In this document: one piece after another, positions 16,771-24,963 of the stretch
Layout: each line of letters opens with the position of its first letter
Numbering within the stretch: the stretch's first letter is position 1
Assembly: GCF_000682735.1 (NCBI RefSeq)
Contig: NZ_AWFD01000003.1
Location: 62,001-126,000 of the forward strand
DNA length: 64,000 nt
DNA from: Hyphomonas sp. CY54-11-8
GTDB taxonomy: Bacteria > Pseudomonadota > Alphaproteobacteria > Caulobacterales > Hyphomonadaceae
Reading direction: 5' to 3'
The notes under the pieces: model-generated
What the model saw: the letters and a program-made list of their open reading frames with translations, nothing else
Told to the model about the DNA's origin: nothing
The model's database searches: none
Program-made: the position numbers and the translations under genes

Positions 16771-17808
16771 ATGGCTGCCACCGATTCTTCGCTTCCCGGA
16801 CTGCTCACCCCGAGCCGCGCTTACAAGCCGTTCCGCTACCCGTGGGCGTATGATTTCTGGAAGAAGCAGCAACAGGTCCACTGGATGCCGGAAGAGGTGC
16901 CGCTTGGCGAGGACTGCAAGGACTGGGCGGTCAAGCTGTCGGATGCCGAGCGTAACCTGCTGACGCAGATCTTCCGCTTCTTCACCCAGTCGGATGTCGA
17001 GGTCGGCGCCAACTATATGGAACACTACATGCCGCTGTTTAAGCCGGTGGAAGTGTCCATGATGCTGTCGTCCTTTTCCAACATGGAGACGATCCACATC
17101 GCGGCCTACGCCCTGCTGCTCGAAACCATTGGCATGCCGGACAGCGAATTCTCCGCCTTTATGGAATACAAGGAGATGGCCGCCAAGCACGACTATCTCG
17201 GCCAGTTCGACACCAAGACGAATGAAGACATTGCCGTCTCCATGGCCGTATTTGGTGCGTTCACGGAAGGCCTGCAGCTGTTTGCGTCCTTCGCGATGCT
17301 GATGAACTTCCCGCGCTTCAACAAGATGAAGGGCATGGGCCAGATCGTTTCCTGGTCGGTGCGCGATGAGTCGCTGCACTGCGAAGGCATGATCAAGCTG
17401 TTCCACACATTCTGCGCTGAAACAGGTGTGATGAATGACGAACTGCGCGAGCGCATCCGCGAATGCTGCCGCACCGTGGTCAGCCTGGAAGACAAGTTCA
17501 TCGAGCTCGCCTTCGAAATGGGCCCGGTCGAAGGCATGACGGCCGACGACATCAAGAACTATATCCGCTACATCGCCGACTGGCGCCTTGGCCAGCTGAA
17601 GCTGGAGCCACTCTATGGTATCACCAAGCACCCGATCCCGTGGCTGACCGAGATCCTGAACGGCGTCGAGCACGCCAACTTCTTCGAACAGCGCGCCACG
17701 GAATATTCCAAGGGCGCCACGAAGGGTGACTGGCACGGTGAAGATGGCGTCTGGACCAAGTTCGACAAGCGCCCAGCCGCCAAGCCGGACAATGTGCCGG
17801 CGGAATAA
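16771..17808 (+). CDS. nrdB: Ribonucleoside-diphosphate reductase class I, beta subunit
   Basis: A 345-residue radical-generating subunit. Metal ligands and the radical site are visible: Asp75, Glu106, His109 and Tyr113 (matching E. coli Asp84, Glu115, His118 and Tyr122 with a constant offset of 9), then Glu in FTEGLQLF and Glu/His in RDESLHCEG. The Tyr makes it a classical tyrosyl-radical enzyme. No ATP-cone is fused to its N-terminus. The ATG at 16771 is preceded by AAGGAGG at 16758; an upstream in-frame TTG at 16753 would overlap that site. Expression is probably NrdR-controlled. It lies 11 kb from nrdA. Confidence 0.95.
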   Translation: MAATDSSLPGLLTPSRAYKPFRYPWAYDFWKKQQQVHWMPEEVPLGEDCKDWAVKLSDAERNLLTQIFRFFTQSDVEVGANYMEHYMPLFKPVEVSMMLSSFSNMETIHIAAYALLLETIGMPDSEFSAFMEYKEMAAKHDYLGQFDTKTNEDIAVSMAVFGAFTEGLQLFASFAMLMNFPRFNKMKGMGQIVSWSVRDESLHCEGMIKLFHTFCAETGVMNDELRERIRECCRTVVSLEDKFIELAFEMGPVEGMTADDIKNYIRYIADWRLGQLKLEPLYGITKHPIPWLTEILNGVEHANFFEQRATEYSKGATKGDWHGEDGVWTKFDKRPAAKPDNVPAE

Positions 17809-17838
17809 GATCGGACACGGACGGAAGACCCTGCCGGG

Positions 17839-18513
17839 ATGAGCGTGCGTGGCGACATCCTGGGCTGGGTCATCCGCCGGCTTCACGAAATCGACGCAGC
17901 AGACCCGGCGGCGCGGCAGGCGCTGTTCGATGACCTCCGCGCCGAAGTCGGGCAGGGCGGCTTTGGCGATTGCCTGGCAGATGAGGCGTTGCCGCATCTG
18001 GAAAGCGCCATTGCGCGGCAGGAGGTTTACTGGCTGAGCCAGTCGCCGCCGGCCGATGCGCCCGCATCACCGCCTGCCAAACCTGCGACCGTCCCGCCGC
18101 CTCAGGCCCCGCCGAAATGGGGATGGCGGCGATTCCTGCCTGTCCCAGGGCATCCGCCTGGTCCCGCGCCGGGTGAGGCAACCGGGCCGTTTGCAGACCA
18201 TGTGTACGAAACCGTGCCGCTGTTCGTCGGTGAGCGGGCAGTCGAGTGCCGGCTCTCCTGGACCTATGATCCGGCCTGCACACTGACGGCGCAGTGCGAT
18301 GATATCGGCTTTCGCTTCGAGACACGGGCCTACAGTTTCCGGCACGCGGTGGAACATCTGGTGGCGGTTCTTCGCCGTGGTGGCCTTACCATGCCGGTTG
18401 CAGCGCTTGACCCGGCTGCAGAGTGGACGAGCCCGGCGCGTGATGAGGAATCCGTTCGTGTCACCACAAAACGTGTTTCGTGCCATGCGTTTGCAACTCT
18501 CTCGCAAATATAG
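17839..18513 (+). CDS. Hypothetical protein with Pro-rich linker
   Basis: A 224-residue protein of unknown function, starting 30 bases after nrdB and possibly co-transcribed. An N-terminal helical part (about 1-65, ending in RQEVYWLSQS) is followed by a Pro/Ala-rich linker (residues 67-120) and a C-terminal domain with alternating strands (VYETVPLFVGERAVECRLSW, then a Cys-containing segment). No signal peptide or membrane helix. I do not recognise a family. The two-domain layout with a disordered linker suggests a protein-protein role. Confidence 0.65.
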   Translation: MSVRGDILGWVIRRLHEIDAADPAARQALFDDLRAEVGQGGFGDCLADEALPHLESAIARQEVYWLSQSPPADAPASPPAKPATVPPPQAPPKWGWRRFLPVPGHPPGPAPGEATGPFADHVYETVPLFVGERAVECRLSWTYDPACTLTAQCDDIGFRFETRAYSFRHAVEHLVAVLRRGGLTMPVAALDPAAEWTSPARDEESVRVTTKRVSCHAFATLSQI

Positions 18514-18634
18514 GCGCCGCATTTCCTATTTCCCGTCAGACAAGTGTCAGCAAGCCGTGCTAAAAAGACCCTGCCTGGGAGGGCTTGGTCCGTAAGCCTG
18601 ATGCTTGCGGTGCGTTCAGCATGAGGAGACTAAG

Positions 18635-19291
18635 ATGCTGAAACTGAAGATTTTAGGCGCGGCGGCTGTACTGGCTGGTGCAGTTGCGATGTCTGGCCTG
18701 GCTGCAGCGCAAGGCGGCGGTCCGGGTGGCGGCGGACAAGGTGGTGGCGGACAAGGCGGAACCGGGCAGGGCGCCGGCATGGGCAACATGTCAGGCGATC
18801 TGGACCGTGACCGGCTGCGCGTCATGGATCCGGCTTCCGGCCGCGACAAGCTGCAGGACCGGGATCGCGACCGCGACATGATCCGCGATCCGGATCGTGA
18901 CCGGCTTTATCTCGGCACGCAGGACCGTATTCGCAAATTCGATCGCGACGGCGATGCCCGTGTCAACCGCGCCGAATTCGAGGACTGGCACACAGACATG
19001 TATGGCCAGATGGACGCTGACGGGAATGGCCTGTCTCTGGAAGAATACCACGCGGCACGGTTCGGCCCCGGCCCGTATAGCGACGCCAATCCGGAACGCC
19101 AATCGCTGATGCGCCAGCAGGCAAACCTTCGCAAGACCGAGCGTTTCCGTGTGATGGATGGCAATGGCGACGGCGTCGTCAGCCGCGAGGAATACATGCG
19201 GTTCGGCGAGCACGCCTGGCTGGAAGCCGACACGAACGATGACGGCCAATTGAGCTGGGGCGAGCTGCAATCCTATAATCGCGGCATGTAA
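18635..19291 (+). CDS. Periplasmic EF-hand calcium-binding protein
   Basis: A 218-residue exported protein. The signal peptide (to about AMSGLAAAQ) is followed by a Gly/Gln-rich low-complexity stretch and then an Asp-Arg repeat region (DRDRLR, RDRDRDM, DPDRDR). The C-terminal half holds four EF-hand loops: DRDGDARVNRAEF, DADGNGLSLEEY, DGNGDGVVSREEY and DTNDDGQLSWGEL. It should bind several Ca2+ ions in the periplasm or at the surface. GAGGAGA lies before the ATG at 18635. The YXWGXW gene starts 12 bases downstream, so they probably form an operon. Confidence 0.85.
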   Translation: MLKLKILGAAAVLAGAVAMSGLAAAQGGGPGGGGQGGGGQGGTGQGAGMGNMSGDLDRDRLRVMDPASGRDKLQDRDRDRDMIRDPDRDRLYLGTQDRIRKFDRDGDARVNRAEFEDWHTDMYGQMDADGNGLSLEEYHAARFGPGPYSDANPERQSLMRQQANLRKTERFRVMDGNGDGVVSREEYMRFGEHAWLEADTNDDGQLSWGELQSYNRGM

Positions 19292-19303
19292 GGAGAGTGA
19301 GAT

Positions 19304-19657
19304 ATGGCAAGCAAACACATCGCAAGCAGACGCATCCTTCCTGCCGTTACCGCGCTTGCCTTCGCCGGTCTGACAGCCTGCGCAGGCTATGGCCCGCATC
19401 GGCACTATGGTCCGCCCCCGTCGGGAGCCGTTTACATCACGACCGCGCCACCTCCGCCGCGGACCGTGATCATCCCGCCACGTCCGACTTCCCTGTCAGT
19501 CTGGATCAGTGGCTACTGGAACTGGACCGGGACTGACTTTGTCTGGATCGACGGTCATTGGGACCGGTCACCTCCGCGCGCAGGCGCTGTCTGGGTGCCC
19601 GACCAATGGGTGAAGACCAATAAAGGTTGGTACCGCAGACCCGGCCGCTGGAATTAG
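19304..19657 (+). CDS. YXWGXW-repeat lipoprotein
   Basis: A 117-residue small lipoprotein. The signal ends at LTAC (lipobox), followed by a Tyr/Pro-rich stretch. The C-terminal half has repeated aromatic units: GYWNWTGTDFVWIDGHW, then AVWVPDQWVK and GWYRRPGRW, which match the YXWGXW repeat family. The function of this family is unknown. It follows the EF-hand gene by 12 bases and is followed by a terminator-like hairpin, so the two form a compact transcription unit. Confidence 0.8.
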   Translation: MASKHIASRRILPAVTALAFAGLTACAGYGPHRHYGPPPSGAVYITTAPPPPRTVIIPPRPTSLSVWISGYWNWTGTDFVWIDGHWDRSPPRAGAVWVPDQWVKTNKGWYRRPGRWN

Positions 19658-19685
19658 ACCCCCACCAGCTGTCAGGACCAGTCGG

Positions 19686-19714
19686 AAAAGCTCGGTTTTC
19701 CCGGCCGGGCTTTT
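19686..19714 (+). terminator. Rho-independent terminator after the YXWGXW gene
   Basis: AAAAGCTCGG pairs with CCGGGCTTTT at 9 of 10 positions, 28 bases after the stop, and the stem ends in TTTTCTTGTG. The A-run/T-run flanks make it bidirectional in form. Confidence 0.65.
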
Positions 19715-19754
19715 CTTGTGTCCGGATTCCGGTCCCTGTTGGCGGAATCAGTGA

Positions 19755-19780
19755 GGGGCGCCCGTGGCCGCGGGCGCCCC
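19755..19780. repeat. Strong GC hairpin between convergent genes
   Basis: GGGGCGCCCG and CGGGCGCCCC are perfect 10-base arms around a 6-base loop. It lies between the convergent YXWGXW and UrcA genes, 28 bases past the UrcA stop. No U-tract follows on either strand; it probably protects the UrcA mRNA end. Confidence 0.55.
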
Positions 19781-19807
19781 TCCAACGCTATTCCGGGAGG
19801 AAATGGT

Positions 19808-20161
19808 CTAGCGTTGTTCGTAAGAGGCGGTTTCGACCGTTGCGAGACGGGCGAAAGTCGGGGCCGTTTTCAGGCCCATTTCTTCACGTTCCTTGAGGAT
19901 TTTGACGGCGGCCTGGGCCATCACGTCGTCAGCACAGCTGCGGTCGACCATCGGGCCGCGGCCGAACTTGCTGCCGGAAGAGGTGCAGGCGCTGCGGGCC
20001 TGGCTGCGAATGTCGGAGAGCACGAGCTCGGCGCCAGACTCGGAGGCCAGCAGGTCGTGATCGTAGGAGATTTCAACGGAGATCGGCGTGACGACTTCAG
20101 CCGATGCGGCAAACGGAACCACAGCGACGAGGGCGGCGGCTGCAAGCATTTGTTTTTTCAT
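19808..20161 (-). CDS. UrcA-family exported protein
   Basis: A 117-residue periplasmic protein. Signal peptide MKKQMLAAAALVAVVPFAASA, then a beta-strand (VEISYDHDLLASESGAELVLSDI) and two Cys residues about 16 apart (ACTSSG and RSCADD) that likely form a disulfide. This is the arrangement of the UrcA family found in alphaproteobacteria, whose function is not established. GAATTCTC and an AGGACT-like Shine-Dalgarno precede the ATG. It stands alone. Confidence 0.82.
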   Translation of the reverse strand: MKKQMLAAAALVAVVPFAASAEVVTPISVEISYDHDLLASESGAELVLSDIRSQARSACTSSGSKFGRGPMVDRSCADDVMAQAAVKILKEREEMGLKTAPTFARLATVETASYEQR

Positions 20162-20508
20162 GAGAATTCAGTCCTTCAGAGTTTGGTGCCGTCTTCCCAA
20201 CGGCTTTGAAACTCCTCCCTCAAGCTGCCTCACGCGGCGATATCGCCCCAAAACACGCCGACCCGGACACACACTCACCGGGCAGACGTTGGCCAGCCCC
20301 GAAGCGGCCGCGTGCTGCACCGCAACAATCGTCTCGCAAGCGCAGCATTTCAAGAGCGTTTTTTCAGCTAACTGCTTCCAGAAGCCTGTAGGAATCCGGT
20401 CCGCCCACTGTTCGTGCACGCATGCCCAAACCTTCGCCGCATGACGCTGGGTACAGTGTCTGCTGCCATTACCTGCTGCCGGACGAACCGTCAGAATTCT
20501 GTCAAAAA
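20162..20508. other. Intergenic region between UrcA and DUF1203 genes
   Basis: About 347 bases. Its left end must hold the UrcA promoter, and its right end the 3' side of the DUF1203 gene. Small open frames in both directions lack ribosome-binding sites and family features. I see no tRNA, repeat or clear terminator in it. Confidence 0.5.
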
Positions 20509-20976
20509 TCACCTTCGTTCGACCCTTGCAGCAAAGCAACCCTGCTTTGCAAAATGGAGGTGGATATAATCTGTAGACGGATGCCTGAAGAGGGCTTCGA
20601 TGCTTGCCGCAACGTCAAATCCGTCTGCAATATCGGCATTAACCATCATGCTGTCCGAATCGAAGGCACGCAGCGAAATGATCCGCTGCCGGATCATATC
20701 CGGAACCTCTCCCTGCGGAAGGCTTGCGGTCGCCGCGCCTTCGCGCACAAAGATTGCATGGCTGGCCCGGAAAGGCGTTGCGGCAGCGTGATGCGTGTAG
20801 TTCAGCAGGAACACGGTTTCGCCGGGGCGGGCGTCTTCTAGGCTGACGCGGCAGGGATAGCCGGGGTGGCTATCCACCGTCTGGCGTTGGACAATGCGGC
20901 TGGCGAGGGCGTCATCGCTGAGCGTGGACAAGGCGGCGAAGTCTTCCGACTGCAATGGCAGGATCTGGAATGGCAT
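20509..20976 (-). CDS. DUF1203 family protein
   Basis: A 155-residue cytoplasmic protein matching DUF1203. Characteristic blocks are PGYPCRVSLEDARPGETVFLLNY, followed by HH, then FRASHAIFVREG in the first half, and an IHLHFAKQGCFAARV ending. The single-domain length is usual for the family. Function unknown. It lies alone, with 125 bases to the divergent hypothetical gene at 21102. Confidence 0.8.
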   Translation of the reverse strand: MPFQILPLQSEDFAALSTLSDDALASRIVQRQTVDSHPGYPCRVSLEDARPGETVFLLNYTHHAAATPFRASHAIFVREGAATASLPQGEVPDMIRQRIISLRAFDSDSMMVNADIADGFDVAASIEALFRHPSTDYIHLHFAKQGCFAARVERR

Positions 20977-21101
20977 GAGCAGGTCTCCCGGATTGATCCA
21001 CCTGCCTTATCGCGCGTCCTGCCGCCCGGCCCACCCGCTGCTTGCTGTGGGACAGAACGAATCTGAATTCCCGGGGCAGGGGCCAGGCGCAGGGTGGTGC
21101 C

Positions 21102-21716
21102 ATGATGATTTCACCCGTCCGTCTCTCTTCCTCTCTCGGGCTTGCCTGGGCTTATACCGGCCAGCAGGCCGCCGCACTTGCCAGCGGGCTGGGCCTCGGC
21201 CCGCTCGGCATCCGCGCCTTCCTGCCGCGCGCAGTGTGCCAGAAAGTGGATGCGGATCTGAAGCGCCTGGAAACGCTGGTGCGCCGCATCCTGTTCCTTG
21301 TGGCGATGGAGACACCCCTGCTGGAATTTCGGCAGGCACCACCGCGCGATATGTCCGGCAAGCGTCCGCCTGCCGCGCCGCCGGTTCAGCTCGTCTTTCC
21401 CTTGCCGGCCTTCCGGCTGACGGAGGCGTCGCCGTCGCCTGTACTGAAGGGGTCGCGGCTTGCGGCGCGCCTTGCTGCCCGCAATCGCCGGGCGGCTGAA
21501 CCACAGGATCCCGCACATCGCTCCGGTCCGCATGACATGCTGCCCGCCATGGGCCTGATGAACCGGTTCGTAGCGCTGGAGGAGGCGTTGGCCGATCCGG
21601 AGGCTCAGGTCGCCCGTTTCCGCCGCAAGCTCGCCCGCATCCGGGCTGACAAGACCCTGCCGCTACCAGTTGCAGACACGCACCAGCCGCCTGTGCCGGG
21701 CGCTGGTGCTGGATAG
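21102..21716 (+). CDS. Hypothetical helical protein
   Basis: A 204-residue protein of unknown function. A helical core (KVDADLKRLETLVRRILFLVAME) lies near residue 45, with a Pro-rich middle, an Arg/Ala-rich helix (GSRLAARLAARNRRAAEP) and a final helical stretch (MNRFVALEEALADPEAQVARFRRKLAR). No membrane segment or signal is obvious. AGGGTGG 4 bases before the ATG at 21102 sets the start over an earlier in-frame ATG at 21042. It precedes amn by 63 bases. Confidence 0.6.
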   Translation: MMISPVRLSSSLGLAWAYTGQQAAALASGLGLGPLGIRAFLPRAVCQKVDADLKRLETLVRRILFLVAMETPLLEFRQAPPRDMSGKRPPAAPPVQLVFPLPAFRLTEASPSPVLKGSRLAARLAARNRRAAEPQDPAHRSGPHDMLPAMGLMNRFVALEEALADPEAQVARFRRKLARIRADKTLPLPVADTHQPPVPGAGAG

Positions 21717-21779
21717 TGTGCTGGCAGGTATGATAATAAGGTGAATTGACAGGCGCATGCCGCTGGGGCAGATGGCGCC

Positions 21780-23231
21780 ATGTCGAAACTCACTACACCT
21801 GAAGCCGTCATTGACGCCCTCGAAAAGCTCTATGCTGAGGCTGTCGAGGCGCAAGCCGATGCCCTCAATACATTCCTGCGAGAAGGCACGCCGCCCGACC
21901 CGGAGCTGCGCGCATCCGGCGCGTTCTGCTATCCGCAGATCCGCATTGTCTACAATCCGGACGGGCCGGCACCGCGCATTTCGCGCTCCTATGGCCGCAT
22001 CTCGGAGCCGGGCACTTATATCTCCACCTTTACCCGGCCGGACTTTTTCCGTCCCTATCTGGTGGAGCAGCTAACCCCGCTGCTGAAGTACTACGAGATC
22101 GAGGTCTTCGTCGAACGCTCGCAGTCGGAAATGCCTTACGCCTATGTGTGGGAGCAGGGGCAGGCCTCCGGCCTTGAGGAAATCTCCCCGGCCGAACTCG
22201 CGCGCCACTTCCCGAGCCCTGACCTTGCCGAGATCGGGGACGAAGTGGCCGACGGTGAACTCTACGAGCCCTTCACCGAACGCCCGCTGGCCCTGTTTGA
22301 TGCGCTGCGCACGGATTTCTCGCTGAAGCGCCTGCAGCACTACACCGGCACGCCGGTGGAGCATTTTCAACACTATATTCTGTTTACGAACTATCATCGC
22401 TATGTCGATGCGTTCTGTGACTGGGGGCTGGAGCAGCTGGGCAATGGCTCGCGCTACACCTCGCTGTCCGTACCCGGCGGTCTGGAGATTACACAGCCGA
22501 CGGCAAACTCCCGCGCCGAGATCGATGCCTCGCCCTGGCGCCGGTCACAGATGCCGGCCTATCACCTGCGCGCGCCGGGCAATACCGGCATCACTCTGGT
22601 CAATATTGGTGTCGGCCCGGCCAATGCGAAGACAATCACGGATCATCTGGCGGTCATCCGTCCGCAATGCTGGGTCATGGTTGGTCATTGCGGGGGGCTG
22701 CGCCATTCGCAGGCCATTGGCGACTATGTCCTGGCGCACGCCTATCTGCGGGAAGACCATGTGCTGGACTCCGTCCTGCCGCCGGAGATCCCGATCCCGG
22801 CCCTCGCCGAGGTCCAGATTGCGCTGCAGGAATCTGCCGCCCATGTGACTGGCGAGAGCGGCGACGAGCTCAAGAAGCGCCTGCGCACAGGCACTGTGGT
22901 GACCACGGACGACCGCAACTGGGAGCTGCGGTTTTCGGCCTCGGCCCCGCGATTCAACAAGTCCCGCGCCATCGCCATCGAGATGGAGAGCGCCACGATC
23001 GCCGCCAATGGCTACCGCCTGCGCGTGCCCTATGGCACGCTGCTCTGCGTCTCGGACAAGCCGCTGCATGGTGAGATCAAGCTGCCCGGCGCTGCCAACC
23101 GCTTCTATGAGCGGGCCATCGGCGAGCACATCCGCATTGGCATCGAGACGCTGGAACGCCTCGCGGCAGACAAGGGCGCCAAGCTTCACAGCCGCAAACT
23201 CCGCAGCTTCGACGAACCGCCATTCCGCTGA
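21780..23231 (+). CDS. amn: AMP nucleosidase
   Basis: A 483-residue enzyme that hydrolyses AMP to adenine and ribose 5-phosphate; the length equals that of E. coli Amn. The N-terminal AMP-nucleosidase domain is followed by a phosphorylase-type domain with NIGVGPANAKTITDHLAVIRP, MVGHCGGLRHSQ and IEMESATIAANGYR, where the Glu of EMES is the usual ribose contact. Cytoplasmic, part of purine salvage and adenylate control. The neighbours do not belong to the pathway. Confidence 0.93.
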   Translation: MSKLTTPEAVIDALEKLYAEAVEAQADALNTFLREGTPPDPELRASGAFCYPQIRIVYNPDGPAPRISRSYGRISEPGTYISTFTRPDFFRPYLVEQLTPLLKYYEIEVFVERSQSEMPYAYVWEQGQASGLEEISPAELARHFPSPDLAEIGDEVADGELYEPFTERPLALFDALRTDFSLKRLQHYTGTPVEHFQHYILFTNYHRYVDAFCDWGLEQLGNGSRYTSLSVPGGLEITQPTANSRAEIDASPWRRSQMPAYHLRAPGNTGITLVNIGVGPANAKTITDHLAVIRPQCWVMVGHCGGLRHSQAIGDYVLAHAYLREDHVLDSVLPPEIPIPALAEVQIALQESAAHVTGESGDELKKRLRTGTVVTTDDRNWELRFSASAPRFNKSRAIAIEMESATIAANGYRLRVPYGTLLCVSDKPLHGEIKLPGAANRFYERAIGEHIRIGIETLERLAADKGAKLHSRKLRSFDEPPFR

Positions 23232-23250
23232 GGGGACTGACACGGTTGAT

Positions 23251-24135
23251 CTAGGCCGTGGCTGGGGTTTCCTCCAGCGCGGCGATGATCGCCCGGGCTT
23301 CTTCCGACAGAAGGGCGATCATTGCCGGGTCGCCGATACCTCGCAGGTATTTGACAAAATCCCGGCCGCTGCCATGGTTCTGGCCTGTCAGCACGATCTG
23401 GTCGGCCAGCCGGACAAGATCCTGCATGTCGTCCTTGTAGAAGATATCGCACAGGAATGTGTAACGGTTGCGGTAGCAGGCGATAATGATCCAGCGCCAG
23501 AACAACAGCACATCCTGTTCCGTAAGAACGCCGGTCTCATTCGCCCTGGCGATGCGACGAACCCACGCCAGATAATGATGCAGGGCCGTCAGTCCGACCT
23601 CTGCGTCTGGGCCGACCACGCTTGAGGATTGCACGAAGGGGACTGTGCGCTCTCCTTCGCGGTATCGCCAGTCGCGTTCGGTTGTCGGGCGCCATTCGGT
23701 ATTCCGGTCCAGCACGCTGACCAGCCGGATACGCTTCATGTTGCCGTCTGTGTCAAAATCGACCACCGCTTCGGAAGCCAGAACCTCGAGGATCTGTTCA
23801 TCCAGTTCGGTGGTCAGTCTCAGGCGCTCCAGGCTCAGCTGTTGCTCCGCCTGTTTCTGCTGGTTCCGCATGACAACGAGATAGGCAAAGGACGCCACCC
23901 AGGCGGTGCCGAGGGCCGTGATGCCATAATTCAGAATGGAGAACGACAGCTCCCGGCGGGATTCGATTTCGAATTCTGACGCACTGTCTGCGGGTGGCCA
24001 GGTCATGTTGAGGAAGCCGAGAAACAGCTCGTTTGTCAGTCCGCTGAGTACGGCAGCGCCGAGCACCAGAAAGATAAATGTGATGAACGCAAGCAGGCTG
24101 AGGGCGACCCACCGTAGCACCCATTCCGGAATCAT
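23251..24135 (-). CDS. Two-helix membrane protein of unknown function
   Basis: A 294-residue protein with two N-terminal membrane helices (about residues 8-32 and 72-92), separated by an acidic/Pro-containing loop, then a short coiled stretch (QQKQAEQQLSLERLRL) and a mainly helical soluble domain of about 190 residues rich in Trp/Tyr. It resembles two-helix proteins with a DUF4760-like layout, but I cannot assign a family. The start at 24135 has AAAGGGG 6 bases upstream; a TTG at 24174 is less likely. It is in line with, but separated by a terminator from, the SYLF gene. Confidence 0.7.
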   Translation of the reverse strand: MIPEWVLRWVALSLLAFITFIFLVLGAAVLSGLTNELFLGFLNMTWPPADSASEFEIESRRELSFSILNYGITALGTAWVASFAYLVVMRNQQKQAEQQLSLERLRLTTELDEQILEVLASEAVVDFDTDGNMKRIRLVSVLDRNTEWRPTTERDWRYREGERTVPFVQSSSVVGPDAEVGLTALHHYLAWVRRIARANETGVLTEQDVLLFWRWIIIACYRNRYTFLCDIFYKDDMQDLVRLADQIVLTGQNHGSGRDFVKYLRGIGDPAMIALLSEEARAIIAALEETPATA

Positions 24136-24214
24136 CTTGTCCCCTTTCTCGAATATAGTGAGAAAGGAGGACAATCAGGGCGAATTCCCGTTCCGGCAAG
24201 CCCTGCCGAAAGAT

Positions 24215-24254
24215 AAAGGCGCCCGCCACACAGGTAGGGCTTGCGGGCGTCTTT
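24215..24254 (-). terminator. Terminator of the SYLF gene
   Basis: On the minus strand, AAAGACGCCCGC pairs with GCGGGCGCCTTT at 11 of 12 positions around a 16-base loop and continues into TATCTTT, 18 bases after the SYLF stop. The symmetric A/T flanks also allow function on the other strand. Confidence 0.75.
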
Positions 24255-24272
24255 ATACTGGCGTTGAGGCGC

Positions 24273-24830
24273 CTATTGCAGCTTGTTGATCTTCGTGCCT
24301 TCGATGCTGATGCCGGCCATCAGGCCCTTCTGGTCGAAGATGAAGGCGTAGGCATCTTCCTGCAGCGAGGTCGTCGACAGGTTCTGCGCAACACCGGCGT
24401 TCACCAGCACCACGGTCGGGCCGACGCCGATTTCCCAGCCATCGGATTCGCGCACATACTGGACAGCGTCGTCATTCATCAGGAACACGGCATAGCCATA
24501 CTGCTGGGCGCCGGCCTGCAGGCCCCAGGAGCCTGTGAAGGTCGAGTAGTAGCCGGTGACCGCGCCGCCCTGGCGCATTTCACCTTCGCCATAGGCGCCG
24601 CCGATGCCGAGACCGGCTTTCACGATGGACGGGAATACCAGCACGGCCCGGGCCTTTTGGCCGATGGCCTTGGCGGCCGGGTTCTTGGCATAAAGCTGGT
24701 TCAGCGCCTGGCGGCTGTCAGCATCGATTTCAGCGCGGTCAATCTCGTCGGGCAGGGAAGAGCAGGCGGTGACGGATACGGTCCCGACTGCAAGGCAGGC
24801 AGCAGCAATCATTGAACGAATACGGGCCAT
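24273..24830 (-). CDS. SYLF-domain (YSC84-like) lipoprotein
   Basis: A 185-residue envelope protein. The signal ends at VTAC (lipobox), then comes the SYLF domain with KARAVLVFPSIVKAGLGIGGAYGEG and repeated Gly-containing strands (YYSTFTGSWGLQAGAQQYG). SYLF proteins bind lipids in eukaryotes; in bacteria they are secreted or outer-membrane-associated proteins of unclear role. The domain spans nearly the whole mature protein. A terminator follows. The gene is divergent from the tyrosine phosphatase gene. Confidence 0.88.
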   Translation of the reverse strand: MARIRSMIAAACLAVGTVSVTACSSLPDEIDRAEIDADSRQALNQLYAKNPAAKAIGQKARAVLVFPSIVKAGLGIGGAYGEGEMRQGGAVTGYYSTFTGSWGLQAGAQQYGYAVFLMNDDAVQYVRESDGWEIGVGPTVVLVNAGVAQNLSTTSLQEDAYAFIFDQKGLMAGISIEGTKINKLQ

Positions 24831-24963
24831 AAAGAACTCCTGGCATTATTGTTATTGGGGTCAGAACGCCCGGCGAAGGCATCCGGTTCCCCGCCCCCAC
24901 CATGAGGGACTTGTCATAAGGTCAGGGTAGACGAGCACGAGAGGCCGCGCTAGCTGCCTGACT

